From contig JBBPSI010000416.1 in NCBI GenBank assembly GCA_038093515.1, forward strand, positions 1 through 11,170: a stretch of 11,170 bases of DNA, in the 5' to 3' direction. This DNA comes from Butyriboletus loyo. Taxonomy: Eukaryota; Basidiomycota; Agaricomycetes; Boletales; Boletaceae. The position numbers were made by a program, and so were the translations under genes. Below, in pieces: positions 1 to 7,974 of the stretch. Every line of letters starts with the position of its first letter. The first letter of the stretch is position 1. Under the pieces are notes generated by a model. It was given only the letters and a program-made list of their open reading frames with translations. It made no database searches and was not told the origin of the DNA.

Positions 1-1
1 C

Positions 2-1384
2 AAGTCTCGCTGGGTAGCAAAAGGCTTTACCCAAATCTTCTGAATTGATTATGAGGAAACCTTCTCACCAGTTGCCAGGTTTGAAACCGTTAGGATTCTC
101 TTAGCTCTAGCTGCCTTAGAAGATTGGGAAATCGAGGCTCTAGACGTCAAGACCGCATTTCTCTTCGGAGATCTTGACGAAGAAATCTATATGGAACAAC
201 CTGAGGGTTTCGCTCAAAAAGGCTCAGAAAGTAAAGTCTGTCGCCTACGAAAAGCTATATATGGCCTCAAGCAAGTGGCCCTTCAATGGAACAAAGCCTT
301 GCATTTATCACTTATCAAACAAGGTTTCAAGCGTACGTTGTCTGACCCGGGAACTTATATAAAATTCATCGGGAAAGTCATCATAATTTTAGTTATATAT
401 GTTGATGATGCTCTTTTTATGGGTAGTGATAAAGCACAAGTCCTCGCTCACAAGAAACATTTTATGAAGACATGGGAGAGTCGAGACCTTGGAGAAGCGA
501 AAGAGTATTTAGGAATGCGGATTACCAGGGATCGAAGAAATCGTACCCTGAGGCTGGATCAGTGCGATTACGCACAGAAGGTCATTAAACGATTCAAGCT
601 TGAAAATGCAAAACCCGCACGCACACCTCTTCCTTCTGGTTATAATCCTTCACCATCAACCACCGAAGCATCGCCATCTTTGCGTTCTCAATATCAATCT
701 GTCATTGGATCCCTACTATTCATCATGCTTGGATCTAGACCCGATATCGCTCATGCTGTCATCAAGATGTCGCAATTCTCTTCCAATCCATCGGAAGAAC
801 ATTTGCAAAGAGCGCTCTATATAGTCCGCTATCTGGTTGGAACTCCAGACCTTTGCATAATGTATTCCGGACACAACCAGTCTGGTCCGAGAGCCAATTC
901 TGGCTTTATTGCATACAGCGACACTGACTGGGCAGGCGATATTGAAACCCGTCGTTCAACGACTGGTTATTGTATATTTCTAGCATCTGGCATAGTATCA
1001 TGGTTATCCAGACGACAACGCAAGATTGCTCACTCTTCACCCGAAGCAGAATATATGGGCATGACCGAGACCGCTAAACAGCTCTCTTGGGTGCGCTCCT
1101 TGTTCTTCGAGATGGGATACAGACTTGGTCCTTTACCCCTTCTAGTTGATAATCAGGGAGCTATATTTCTGGCTTCTAATCCTGCCGTTGAAGGACGCAG
1201 TAAACACATTGCAATTCTGTTTCATTATATTCGGGAATGCGTCGAGGATAAGGAGATTACTATCTTCTATACTCCTACTCAACAACAAGCAGCAGATATC
1301 TTTACGAAGAATCTGACATGGCAGAGGTTTGAAGAAGTTCAGTCCATGCTCTCTCTTTCTCCTTTTGTCTCTATAAAGAAGTAA
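2..1384 (+). pseudogene. Ty1/copia pol, C-terminal part (reverse transcriptase and RNase H), 5' truncated by the window
   Basis: The reverse transcriptase and RNase H end of a copia-type polyprotein, which copies element RNA into DNA in cytoplasmic particles. The frame opens at base 2 with KSRWVAKGFTQ, then TGA at 41-43 where family members have Gly, then DYEETFSPVARFETVR, DVKTAFL, EEIYMEQPEGF, KAIYGLKQ and the catalytic YVDD at 398-409. The connection and RNase H domains follow: GSLLFIMLGSRPDIAHAV, YSDTDWAGD, SPEAEYMGM, DNQGAI and ADIFTKNL, ending at TAA 1382-1384. One RNase H motif reads RSKHIAI where KHIDI is usual. The in-frame stop makes this copy inactive as read. Otherwise 1341 bases from 44 to 1384 are open, so decay is modest. 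Gag, protease and integrase would lie left of the window. The first ATG at 191 is internal, not a real start. Family assignment is firm. Confidence 0.93.
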
Positions 1385-1388
1385 TGCT

Positions 1389-1402
1389 AAAGCGAGGAGG
1401 AG
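1389..1402 (+). other. Polypurine tract of the copia element
   Basis: The run AAAGCGAGGAGGAG, nearly all purine, ends exactly one base before the TG that opens the 3' LTR. It starts five bases after the pol stop codon. In copia elements this tract primes plus-strand DNA synthesis. The position and composition are seen directly; the role is inferred from the family. Confidence 0.75.
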
Positions 1403-1464
1403 TGTTGAAACGGTAGTGTTCTATTTCTGTATTTCACTTACAGCCACTACGTTTCTAGACTGGT
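1403..1464 (+). repeat. Truncated 3' LTR of the copia element (first 62 bp)
   Basis: It starts TGTTGAAACGG directly after the polypurine tract. It matches the minus strand of 11148-11087 with three mismatches over about 62 bp, then the match stops at ACTGGT. Two of the differences are CG here against TG in the other copy. From 1465 the sequence is gypsy gag in the opposite orientation, so about 400 bp of the LTR is missing. The junction is a deletion or a recombination breakpoint. Confidence 0.85.
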
Positions 1465-1616
1465 CGGCCTCGACCTTTCAACTCGGACAAGTAGTCGACG
1501 AGTGGGGAGGGCTTTGGTTCGGGGGGCGTGACGACTGTAGCTCATGCGCGTTGGGGGTTGCGAGGGGGACAAGGGGGCGGTCCTCGGGAGTTCTGCCCAT
1601 TGTGAGGGGGGCGAGG

Positions 1617-1658
1617 ATGGTTGGTCGATCGGCAGCCAATTTGGTGGCAAACGAAGCA
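1617..1658 (-). other. Variant zinc knuckle coding segment of gag (C-x2-C-x4-C-x4-H)
   Basis: CFVCHQIGCRSTNH has the spacing of a retroviral-type knuckle, but the last two ligands are C then H instead of the usual H then C. It is in the gag frame, 15 codons past the TGA at 1701, at the expected place after the MDVDA motif. Confidence 0.75.
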
Positions 1659-2342
1659 TTTGTTCTGCTTCATGTACTCCGCGCGTTGTACAGGAGTAAG
1701 TCAGACTGCATCGACGTCCATCGTGTTGGGGTCCCTTCTGCTGGATGAGGGCTTGGAGGGGGAGGATAATGTGGGAATGTAGCGCTTCCCGGCGTGGAGG
1801 TCGTCGATGCATTTATGCTGCGCATGGAAGGCGGATGTTTTCTTGGCCCATCCGGCAAGCGTGGTAGGGGGTTTCTTGCAAGAGAGAATGGACTCAGCGA
1901 GGCGGGGATCGAGACCGCGGATAAACCACTCGATGAGCGCCTTTTCATCTATGATTCCTGACTTGGCGGCGAGCAGCTGGAATTCTGTGACATAGGTGTC
2001 GTAGCCGTCCTTGCGGTTGGCCTTGTTCTGGGTGAGGTTCCCTAGGTCAATTTGGGCACTCTCTCCTACGTCGAAGGGGTGGAAGACCTGGTGGAAGTCT
2101 TCACAAACTGTGGAGAATTCTCTTTGTCGCGCTGTGGGGTGTCCGTCCAGAAGGAGGCTCATCCATCCTTCGGAGAATGTCTTTCCTATCCCTTCACTCA
2201 TTTTCATGAGGAGGGCATTGATTTTGGATTCATCGTCAGGGAATGCCGTTTGATTAGTGTTACGCTGGGCGCTAACAATTGAACAGCAAGGAGGCACTCT
2301 GGAGTGGCCTCAAGACTCGTAAAGCGTTTCTGAGCTGGGTCT

Positions 2343-2376
2343 CAGACTATGTCTTAGTGTGCACACTAAGAGTCTG
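2343..2376 (-). other. Conserved hairpin in LTR A
   Basis: The inner part CTTAGTGTGCACACTAAG is a perfect 18-bp palindrome, flanked by CAGAC and GTCTG, which extend the stem across a small bulge. The same stem recurs at 3263-3296 and 7191-7224 with different loop bases. It lies downstream of the predicted transcript start, so it would be in the RNA leader. Confidence 0.6.
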
Positions 2377-2445
2377 GAAGTGATACTAATTGCTAGCAGG
2401 AGACTGCGTAGAACTAGATAAAGTACATGGTGGAAAGGCAGAGCC

Positions 2446-2477
2446 TTTATACTACTGGGGTCTGCGCACAGACCATG
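2446..2477 (-). promoter_or_regulatory. Core promoter module of LTR A (CATGGTCTGTGCGCA, 11-bp gap, TATAAA)
   Basis: On the minus strand CATGGTCTGTGCGCA lies 11 bp upstream of TATAAA. The inverted repeat GGTCTG-CGCA-CAGACC covers 2459-2474. The predicted transcript start (ATCTAGTTCT, 2419-2410) is about 30 nt downstream of the TATA box, a normal distance. Confidence 0.6.
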
Positions 2478-3165
2478 TTCCTAATCGAGACGCGAGAAGG
2501 AAAGTACAAGTACGGAAAGAACATTCCAGAAGATTCCGGAGTGTGAGGGAAAGTGCGTCCGTGCGCAGGAAGTGGTGACTAAGCTAGAACGGTTGGTACC
2601 GTTCACAGGGAACTAGCTGTAAGCTAGGCGAATGAAGTAGTCCAAGTGGTAGTGGATGGAAAAAGTATACCACTACCGTAACAATTAGCAGCGAAGTAGG
2701 TGTGCATGGCGAGGAGCCATCGCGAGGCGTCTTCATTAAGACCAGAGAAGTCTTTGGGGACGATATTCTTTTTGATATCGTTGTCGTCGTCTTCGTCGTC
2801 AGAGGGGTCTGCAGGTGGGAAATACAGTGGAGAGGGAGAGCGGGAGACGTGGGGAGCAACGTGGGGGGTTCTGTCGAGCCAGTCGCTGTCGTAACCATTG
2901 TCACTAGGGGTAGGTTCCGATCCTTGCCCTTGACCCTGGTCCTCGGGTTGGTATGAGGGTTCGGGGTCAGACTGGGGCGAAGGGTCAAACTGGGGTTGAG
3001 GGTCTGGCAGGGCAGGAGAGTGTGGCGGCGATGGGTTGTCAACGACGATGGGTTCTGGTTCGGGGGAGGGAACGCGGAAGGAACAACCGACATGTCCTGA
3101 ACGTGGGTATGAAATGTTGGGCGGGGAGGGCGGCTTTACTGCTGGGAAGCAGAAGCGAGGTGAAG

Positions 3166-3175
3166 ATCTAGTTCT
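3166..3175 (-). other. Primer binding site, self-priming type
   Basis: On the minus strand AGAACTAGAT starts 2 nt after the inner end of the 5' LTR. It is exactly complementary to ATCTAGTTCT at 3338-3329 inside that LTR, which lies about 27-32 nt downstream of the TATA box, where the transcript should start. No TGG-type tRNA primer site is present. The pattern matches Tf1/sushi elements, in which the 5' end of the transcript folds back to prime reverse transcription. Confidence 0.75.
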
Positions 3176-3177
3176 TT

Positions 3178-3603
3178 TGTTACGCTGGGCGCTAACAACT
3201 AGAACAGCAAGGAGGCACTCTGGAGTGGCCTCGAGACTCGAGAGACAATTCTGGGTGAGTCTCAGACTATGTCTTAGTGCACACACTAAGAGTCTGGAAG
3301 TGAACTAATTGCTAGCAGTAGACTGTGTAGAACTAGATACTGTACAAGGCGTAAAGACAGAGGCTTTATACTACTGAGGTCTGCGCACAGACCATGCTCC
3401 CTGATCGGGTCGCGAGAGCGAAAGTACAAATGAGGAAGAGGTACTCTAGAACGTTCTGGAGTATGAAGGAAAATGTGTCCGTGCGCGGGAAGTGATGACT
3501 AAGTAGGAACAGTTGTTACCGTTCAAGCGGAACTAGCAAAAGGCTAGGTGAATGTAGTAGTCCCAACGGTAATGGAGAGAAAAAGTAGACCACTACCGTA
3601 ACA
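3178..3603 (-). repeat. 5' LTR (copy B, gypsy family 1, 426 bp)
   Basis: It begins TGTTACGCTGGG and ends CACTACCGTAACA, aligning along its whole length with copies A and C. No target duplication is visible: tcttt on the inner side, gtgaa on the outer side. That fits an LTR still attached to its internal region. TATAAA reads on the minus strand at 3370-3365, with the promoter module at 3365-3396 and the leader hairpin at 3263-3296. It directs transcription towards the gag at 3093. Confidence 0.92.
3365..3396 (-). promoter_or_regulatory. Core promoter module of LTR B
   Basis: Same arrangement as in copy A: CATGGTCTGTGCGCA, 11 bp, TATAAA, then the predicted start ATCTAGTTCT at 3338-3329. It would drive the gypsy transcript leftwards into gag. 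Confidence 0.6.
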
Positions 3604-3678
3604 GTGAAGAGGTTGGGGGGTCTGATGGATAGTGGATGGAGGGAACTGGGGAACTGGGGATAGGTCAGCAACATGTTG

Positions 3679-5149
3679 TCAAGTTACCTCAATGACCTGC
3701 CCCAGGAAGTTGACACCCTGCTCCAATGTACCCACCCACTGGTTAAACTCATCCTGGAGGGCAACAAATGCCCCCTCTAGGCAAGAAAATGCCAGGCAGA
3801 GCTGCTCATACTCTGCCTGTGAAATGAGTGGAGTGCCATAGATACTGTAGGGTGGCCCAGGCTGAAGCTCTGAGCCTCCTGCAGCATCTCAATGTGGGGC
3901 CCCTATGCAGTGACTGCATTGAAGAGGGTGTGGTTGGTGTATATGCTGCCTTTTTGAGTTGGCAATGAGGGGGTGGGGTGTTGGGAAGGCAGAGTTGATG
4001 TCCCTTGGCTCTAATGTTGGGGCTTGATGGGGAAGGGGATTCAGGACACTATGCTGTCATGGGTGGCTATTTCATGGGGCAGGACTGGGAGCATATTTGC
4101 ATGTGCTTTGTTGGGCAATGGCCTTCAGGTAATGGTGATGCCTCCCTCCCTGTCCACTGGGTATCCTTGGAGGCTGCTGCAGGTGGTGGTGGTGGGCTGG
4201 ACTCCAATCCTCCCCCCGCTTGTGGACACCTCTTCTTGTGTGCCCTGCATGTCTCGCATGCACACTGGGCCTTTGGGACGCATATTACCCTAGCATGCAT
4301 GCATGTTGAGCAAATGTCAGCAGGCTGCTCAGGCATCAGGAACACTGCCTTTACAATGCATGGGGGCAGGGTGGGGGTAATGGTAGGGGGGAGCTCATGT
4401 TAATGGAGGGTGAAGTGGTGGGGGGTGGTACATCCATGGTGGTGAAGGCACTGGGAGTGGGTGATGAGGTGGCTGTCAGCATGTTGTTGTTGCCAAAGCC
4501 CCCTTCATCTTCAACATCTGGAGGGGAGAGGTGGATGAGTGGGTGGCAGATGAAGCTCCGCCTGATGGGTCACCCACACTCCTCCTCCTGGGGCATTGAT
4601 GAAACCCTCTGCTTTTCCTTTACTATCTCTCTTTGCCACTTTTCTTTCCTCTTCCTCCTCATCTTCTGCCTGACATTCCTTCCCCATCTCCTCCTGTTCT
4701 CCCTCCTCCTCATCTCCCCCTGCTTCTTCCTCCAATGCCTCTCTCTTCATGTCAACCTGACATTCTTTGCATGAGGAGGTACTGCTGACAGTTTCTGCCA
4801 CTACTACCCTGCTTACCCTCTGTCTCCATGGATGGCCCTCCAGCTTGTGCTCCTCACAGTGGATTATGTGGGTCCAGTCAGGCCAATCCGAAGGCATGCA
4901 CCCCCAGAACCTATTGACCATGATGAGGAGAACTGGGACATGGTCAGCTTGATCAACCACTTCCCGCACCAGCACCTGGGGACCATTAGTTACAACATAC
5001 CAGCTGTGATAACCATTGCCATGCACCATGCTTCCTTCAATCAGCTCCATTGACTTGCACCAGTTATCCTCCCCTCCTGCTATCACATACTTGCCAATCA
5101 CAGCAGAGATCTATTTGTTTGCAGCTGTGAGGATTGCATTTGCAGCCAT
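3679..5149 (-). pseudogene. Unrecognised Cys-rich, acidic protein gene, decayed
   Basis: I do not recognise this gene. The start is ATG 5149-5147 (MAANAILTAANK), followed by TAG at 5113-5111, then an open stretch (5101 to 4511) with IGKYVIAGGEDNW, NGYHSWYVV, WPDWTHIIH and a long Glu-rich run. Coding character moves to a second frame (PPDVEDEGGFGNNNM, 4540-4351), back to the first for a Cys-rich block with CSTCMHARVICV and CETCRAHKKRC (4345-4067), then to the second for a helical tail (AEYEQLCLAF, EGAFVALQDEFNQW), ending in TGA at 3681-3679. At least three frame changes and one stop break it, although some could be introns. The paired C-x2-C / C-x2-C-x4-C clusters recall zinc-binding DNA-contact motifs, but no function is claimed. 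CpG is very rare here. A divergent + strand gene starts 217 bp away. Confidence 0.5.
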
Positions 5150-5366
5150 GTTGTGTTTAAGCTGCTGTGGATGGTGTGGGATTGCATGGGTTGTGCATGT
5201 TGGTTGGAGTGAAGGGCTGAAAAGTTGAAAGACAGAGTTCCCACACACAGGTTGTTTTCATATGCATTAAGCACAATCCCATTTTAATACATTATGGGAT
5301 GCACTGCTGCTTACATAAACCTGCTGCTCTATTTCTTTACTAGTATTTACCCAAACATCTTTCACA
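5150..5366. promoter_or_regulatory. Intergenic region between two divergent decayed genes
   Basis: These 217 bp separate ATG codons facing away from each other (5149 minus, 5367 plus). The plus side has an AT-rich stretch (cattttaatacattatg), TACATAAACC at about 5311, and pyrimidine-rich sequence (tctatttctttac) before TTCACAATG. A shared promoter is plausible, but no specific site is recognised. Confidence 0.35.
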
Positions 5367-5570
5367 ATGCTGCCGAGCCGCCGCCAAGTGCACATCACAT
5401 CAACCAGTGAGTCCTATGCCCTACCTAGTTGTAAGGCCTCACATATTACAGCTGAGGCATTTGACCTCTCCAGTGAGCCAGATATGGAGCATGCTGAATT
5501 GGACAGAGCAGTGTCTGCTGCGGGCTTTATTGCTCCACACCCACCACCATCATTCACCAATCCATCCAAT

Positions 5571-5844
5571 GAATCAGATGTCCATAGGCACCTGCAAGGC
5601 TTGAGGATTCCCTCACCTCCAATGATCACCACCCATTCAAAGCCACCAACTGGATCCATTCTGGACAATAGTGAAATGATGTACTTGCACAGTCTCAGGA
5701 TTCCCTCACTGCTGCCAACCACCTTTCTCCAAAGATCCAAGCCACCCCCATCCAGCTCAGATAACAGTGCCCTCACCCACCTGCAGGGCTTGACAATTCC
5801 ATCACTGCCCAACACCACATGTCAGCCACCCATAACACCCATGC
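5571..5844 (+). repeat. Three ~31-32-residue tandem protein repeats within the + strand pseudogene
   Basis: The core [HY]L[QH][GS]L[RT]IPS recurs at residues 75, 106 and 138, each preceded by S/D-N-S/E-rich sequence and followed by Pro/Thr/Ser. A weaker fourth copy (RLQVLPPPTL) follows at residue 175. Confidence 0.65.
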
Positions 5845-6225
5845 CCCTTCAGTATATCAGTGAGATGGGCAGCCCTTCCAAGCTCAAAAGACTGCAGGTT
5901 CTACCACCTCCAACGCTGGACAAACTAGAAGGAAACAAGGACACTATGGATGTAGACCTGCCTGGAATGTATCTCATTTAAAGCACCAATCATAGCTACA
6001 ATTGCACTTGTTACATTGATCCTGACCCAGGTGAAATTCCCACCCCTCCACCTGCCACTAAGGCCTGCTTTGACACAGCAACCCATGGTCGGACACTCAC
6101 CATAGAGCTCCCCCCACATATTCTGGCTTTGTGAGGAGTGCATGAGAGGAGTTGTCAGTAGGCCCTGCTGCAGGCCCACTGCAGGCCCTTAGACGAGCTA
6201 CCGCTCAGCCCCACAATATCACAAC

Positions 6226-6744
6226 TGTTACACTAGCAATGCACGGTTGAATGCCAGTACAAATACTTTGTCACACAGGGTCCACTACAGTCGCAGGTAT
6301 ACACAAATACCTGGCAAGTATGAACTAGGAGCTTCAGCTTAGTCCTCAACTGTTACCAGCGAATAGACAAGTGGTTAAAACTAGGGAATCCTAGTCTAAC
6401 CACGAGCCTTTATATATTGTACAGAGATGCGCACAGACCATGCTGTGCATGAGATGAACTACTATACATGGCTAGACTAAAGAAGAGAAGCGCAACAGTG
6501 ATTAACCACACGAGGTGCAGGGATCAAAAAGAAGAGAAGTAAACAGAGATTAAATACATGTGTTGTGACATCATAGAGTCTAGGCCTGGTCTAGGCCATG
6601 ACATCATATGCTTAGTCAGCAGGAGATCACATGTAAGTTCCCACGATCACGTGCGCTATGTCACATGACCTTTGAAAGTGAAGTTTTTGAAGGAAAACTA
6701 AGTCCAGTGTTGAAAATGTACGAGTAAATGTTATGATTATAACA
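6226..6744 (-). mobile_element. Solo LTR D (second LTR family, 519 bp)
   Basis: It begins TGTTACACTAG and ends GATTATAACA, with TGTTA/TAACA inverted ends. It is flanked by a perfect target duplication, ACAAC (6221-6225 and 6745-6749). The body differs from the 426-bp LTRs except for a shared promoter module. TATATAAA on the minus strand (6416-6409) suggests minus orientation. It interrupts the + strand pseudogene. Removing it with one ACAAC leaves the gene frame unchanged. Confidence 0.9.
6409..6442 (-). promoter_or_regulatory. Core promoter module of LTR D
   Basis: CATGGTCTGTGCGCA lies 13 bp upstream of TATATAAAGGCTC on the minus strand. LTRs A, B and C have the same 15-bp element 11 bp from TATAAA. 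The surrounding sequence is not conserved between the families. Confidence 0.55.
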
Positions 6745-6842
6745 ACAACTCACATGTGACCCTCCAGCCCCTGAGGAAACAGCAGCAGAGTTCTACCATC
6801 TACAGACTGACAGCTTCTCAGGAGCAGCAGGGCTCATGTTGG

Positions 6843-6895
6843 GTGAGTACCATCCATTGGATTCCAAAATGTGTGCTCACAGCATTCTGACTCAG
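6843..6895 (+). other. 53-nt spliceosomal intron in the + strand pseudogene
   Basis: The 5' site is GTGAGT, a CTCAC branch-like motif lies at 6876-6880, and the 3' site is CAG at 6893-6895. The frame upstream (GAAGLML) has no continuation past the donor that fits the downstream block. Splicing here joins it to ETMEARSTM and the block running to the Tc1 site. Length and signals are typical of fungi. Confidence 0.65.
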
Positions 6896-6998
6896 AGACA
6901 ATGGAAGCAAGGTCAACCATGTGCAAAGTAGGTTTGCCAACTAATACTGCAGACAGGCTTGAGCTGGATGGCCCAATTCAACATGCCATAGAGAAATA

Positions 6999-7028
6999 CA
7001 GTGGCTCAAAAAAGTATCTGCATGTTTG
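6999..7028 (+). repeat. Outer end of the Tc1 left terminal inverted repeat
   Basis: CAGTGGCTCAAAAAAGTATC and 10 further bases match the complement of 9935-9906, apart from three substitutions near the centre. The last five bases, GTTTG (7024-7028), are the left copy of the target duplication made by the LTR that starts at 7029. Confidence 0.9.
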
Positions 7029-7104
7029 TGTTATGATGCTATCATATCATGAGAACTTTACAGACACTTTACAAACATTTTATTATACTCTGTACCATAT
7101 GAAC

Positions 7105-7530
7105 TGTTATGCTGGGTGCTAACAACTAGAACAGCGAGGCGGCACTCTGGAGTAGCTGCAGGACTCGAGAGACGATTCTGGGAGAAGTCTCAGACTATGT
7201 CTTAGTGCTTGCACTAAGAGTCTGGAGTGAAGCTAATTGCTAGCAGGTATCTGCATAGAACTAGATAGTGTACATGGGAGTAACGACTGGATCTTTATAC
7301 TACTGGGGTCTGCGCACAGACCATGTCCCTAATCGGGTCATAAGGGTAAAAGACAAAGGTGGAAGGAATACTCTAGAAGCTTCTGGAGTATGGGAGAAAC
7401 GGTGTCCGTGCGTGGGAAGTGATGACTAAGCTAGAATGGTTGGTACTGTTCAAAGGGAACTAGCAATAGGCTAGGTGAATGTAGTAGTCCCAATGGTAAT
7501 GGAGAGAAAAAGTAGACCACTACCATAACA
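7105..7530 (-). mobile_element. Solo LTR C (gypsy family 1, 426 bp) inside LTR E
   Basis: It begins TGTTATGCTGGG and ends CACTACCATAACA, the same length as copies A and B and alignable throughout. The flanks are TGAAC (7100-7104) and CGAAC (7531-7535): a 5-bp duplication in which one copy has lost its CpG by C-to-T. Both termini also show TG/CA where A and B have CG. The promoter module is at 7294-7325 and the leader hairpin at 7191-7224. Confidence 0.93.
7294..7325 (-). promoter_or_regulatory. Core promoter module of LTR C
   Basis: CATGGTCTGTGCGCA, 11 bp, TATAAA on the minus strand. The predicted start motif ATCTAGTTCT is at 7266-7257, as in copies A and B. Confidence 0.55.
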
Positions 7531-7974
7531 CGAACTCTACACTTGAACACTGGAGCCAGTCACATTGTTTAGACTTGGAGTCTTCTTCCTCTTTCCTTAT
7601 GACGAGAGTCACGTGACCATTATCACATGATACCATGTGACCATGGGAAACCACATCATGTGATGTCCTATCCTGGGACAATTGTTGTGTACTAGTAGAC
7701 TTCTTAGTTAGGGTTACTCCTATTGTTCCCCTAGCTCTACTAGCTACAATCCTCTCTCTACACAATTGTGGACTTAGACATTTCCTTTGTCTTCCTGATC
7801 TCATCTATCCCCATATGGTGAACCTCGTTGGTTCCGCTCTTCTTTAATCACCGTATACCTTCCATTCCTTTAATTACTGTTTCATAGATCATGATCCTCA
7901 GATCTTGATCTCTGACGCTTTCGTACAGATTGTATCTTGATAGATCAATCTTGCTTCCTTTCATCTCTGCTATG

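Larger units (their letters stand above)
2258..2683 (-). mobile_element. Solo LTR A (gypsy family 1, 426 bp) inserted in gag
   Basis: It begins TGTTACGCTGGG and ends CCACTACCGTAACA, with TGTTA/TAACA inverted ends. It is flanked by a perfect 5-bp target duplication, ATTAG (2253-2257 and 2684-2688). It is the same length as the copies at 3178-3603 and 7105-7530 and aligns along its full length. Orientation is set to minus because TATAAA (2451-2446) and the predicted transcript start (2419) read that way. Removing the LTR plus one ATTAG joins the two gag halves in frame. Confidence 0.95.
1465..3093 (-). pseudogene. Ty3/gypsy gag (capsid and zinc knuckle), split by a solo LTR
   Basis: Gag forms the particle shell and binds element RNA. 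The likely start is ATG 3093-3091 (MSVVPSAF), but the long frame (PSPEPEPIVVDNPSPP) is shifted by one, so an indel lies just after the start. A Pro/Asp-rich N-terminus with an acidic run (DPSDDEDDDND) leads into the capsid motif PKDFSGLNEDASRWL and YFAAN, where the LTR at 2258-2683 interrupts. The frame resumes with QTAFPDDESK, KTFSEGW, VCEDFHQVF, EWFIRGLDPRLA and DPNTMDVDAV, then TGA at 1703-1701. The same frame continues to a knuckle, CFVCHQIGCRSTNH (1658-1617), a second TGA at 1544-1542, and SPLVDYLSELKGRG before truncation. Both stops could be CGA-to-TGA decay. It matches the retrotransposon gag capsid family (PF03732 type). Confidence 0.9.
1465..3603 (-). mobile_element. Ty3/gypsy retrotransposon, 5' part only (5' LTR, primer site, gag), with a nested solo LTR
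   Basis: Reading on the minus strand, the order is 5' LTR (3603 to 3178), a primer binding site 2 nt later, a short leader, gag, then a sharp end at about 1465 against the copia LTR remnant. No protease, reverse transcriptase or integrase remains, and neither does a 3' LTR. A 426-bp solo LTR of the same family sits in gag at 2258-2683 with its own target duplication. The 5 bases outside the 5' LTR (3604-3608, gtgaa) have no visible partner because the other end is lost. Self-primed gypsy elements with this layout belong to the Tf1/sushi group; placing this one there is inference from the primer site. Confidence 0.85.

Noticed and set aside
191..1384. A complete 397-codon gene starting at ATG 191
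   Set aside because: The same frame is coding upstream to base 2 with typical reverse transcriptase motifs, broken only by TGA at 41. ATG 191 is internal to pol.
2011..3308. Plus-strand open frames opposite gag and the 5' LTR
   Set aside because: They mirror the strongly supported minus-strand gag and have no family motifs.
2258..3603. One small retrotransposon bounded by LTRs A and B
   Set aside because: LTR A has its own exact ATTAG duplication, and gag continues in frame on its far side. LTR B has no matching flank, so A is a separate insertion.
4067..4345. A stand-alone fungal zinc-cluster transcription factor
   Set aside because: The Cys spacing does not give the full six-Cys Zn2Cys6 pattern, and the block sits inside a longer decayed gene, so only a zinc-binding-like motif is noted.
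6999..7104. A separate miniature transposon ending near 7104
   Set aside because: The 30-bp end is the outer part of the Tc1 left arm, whose remainder continues at 8389 after LTR E.
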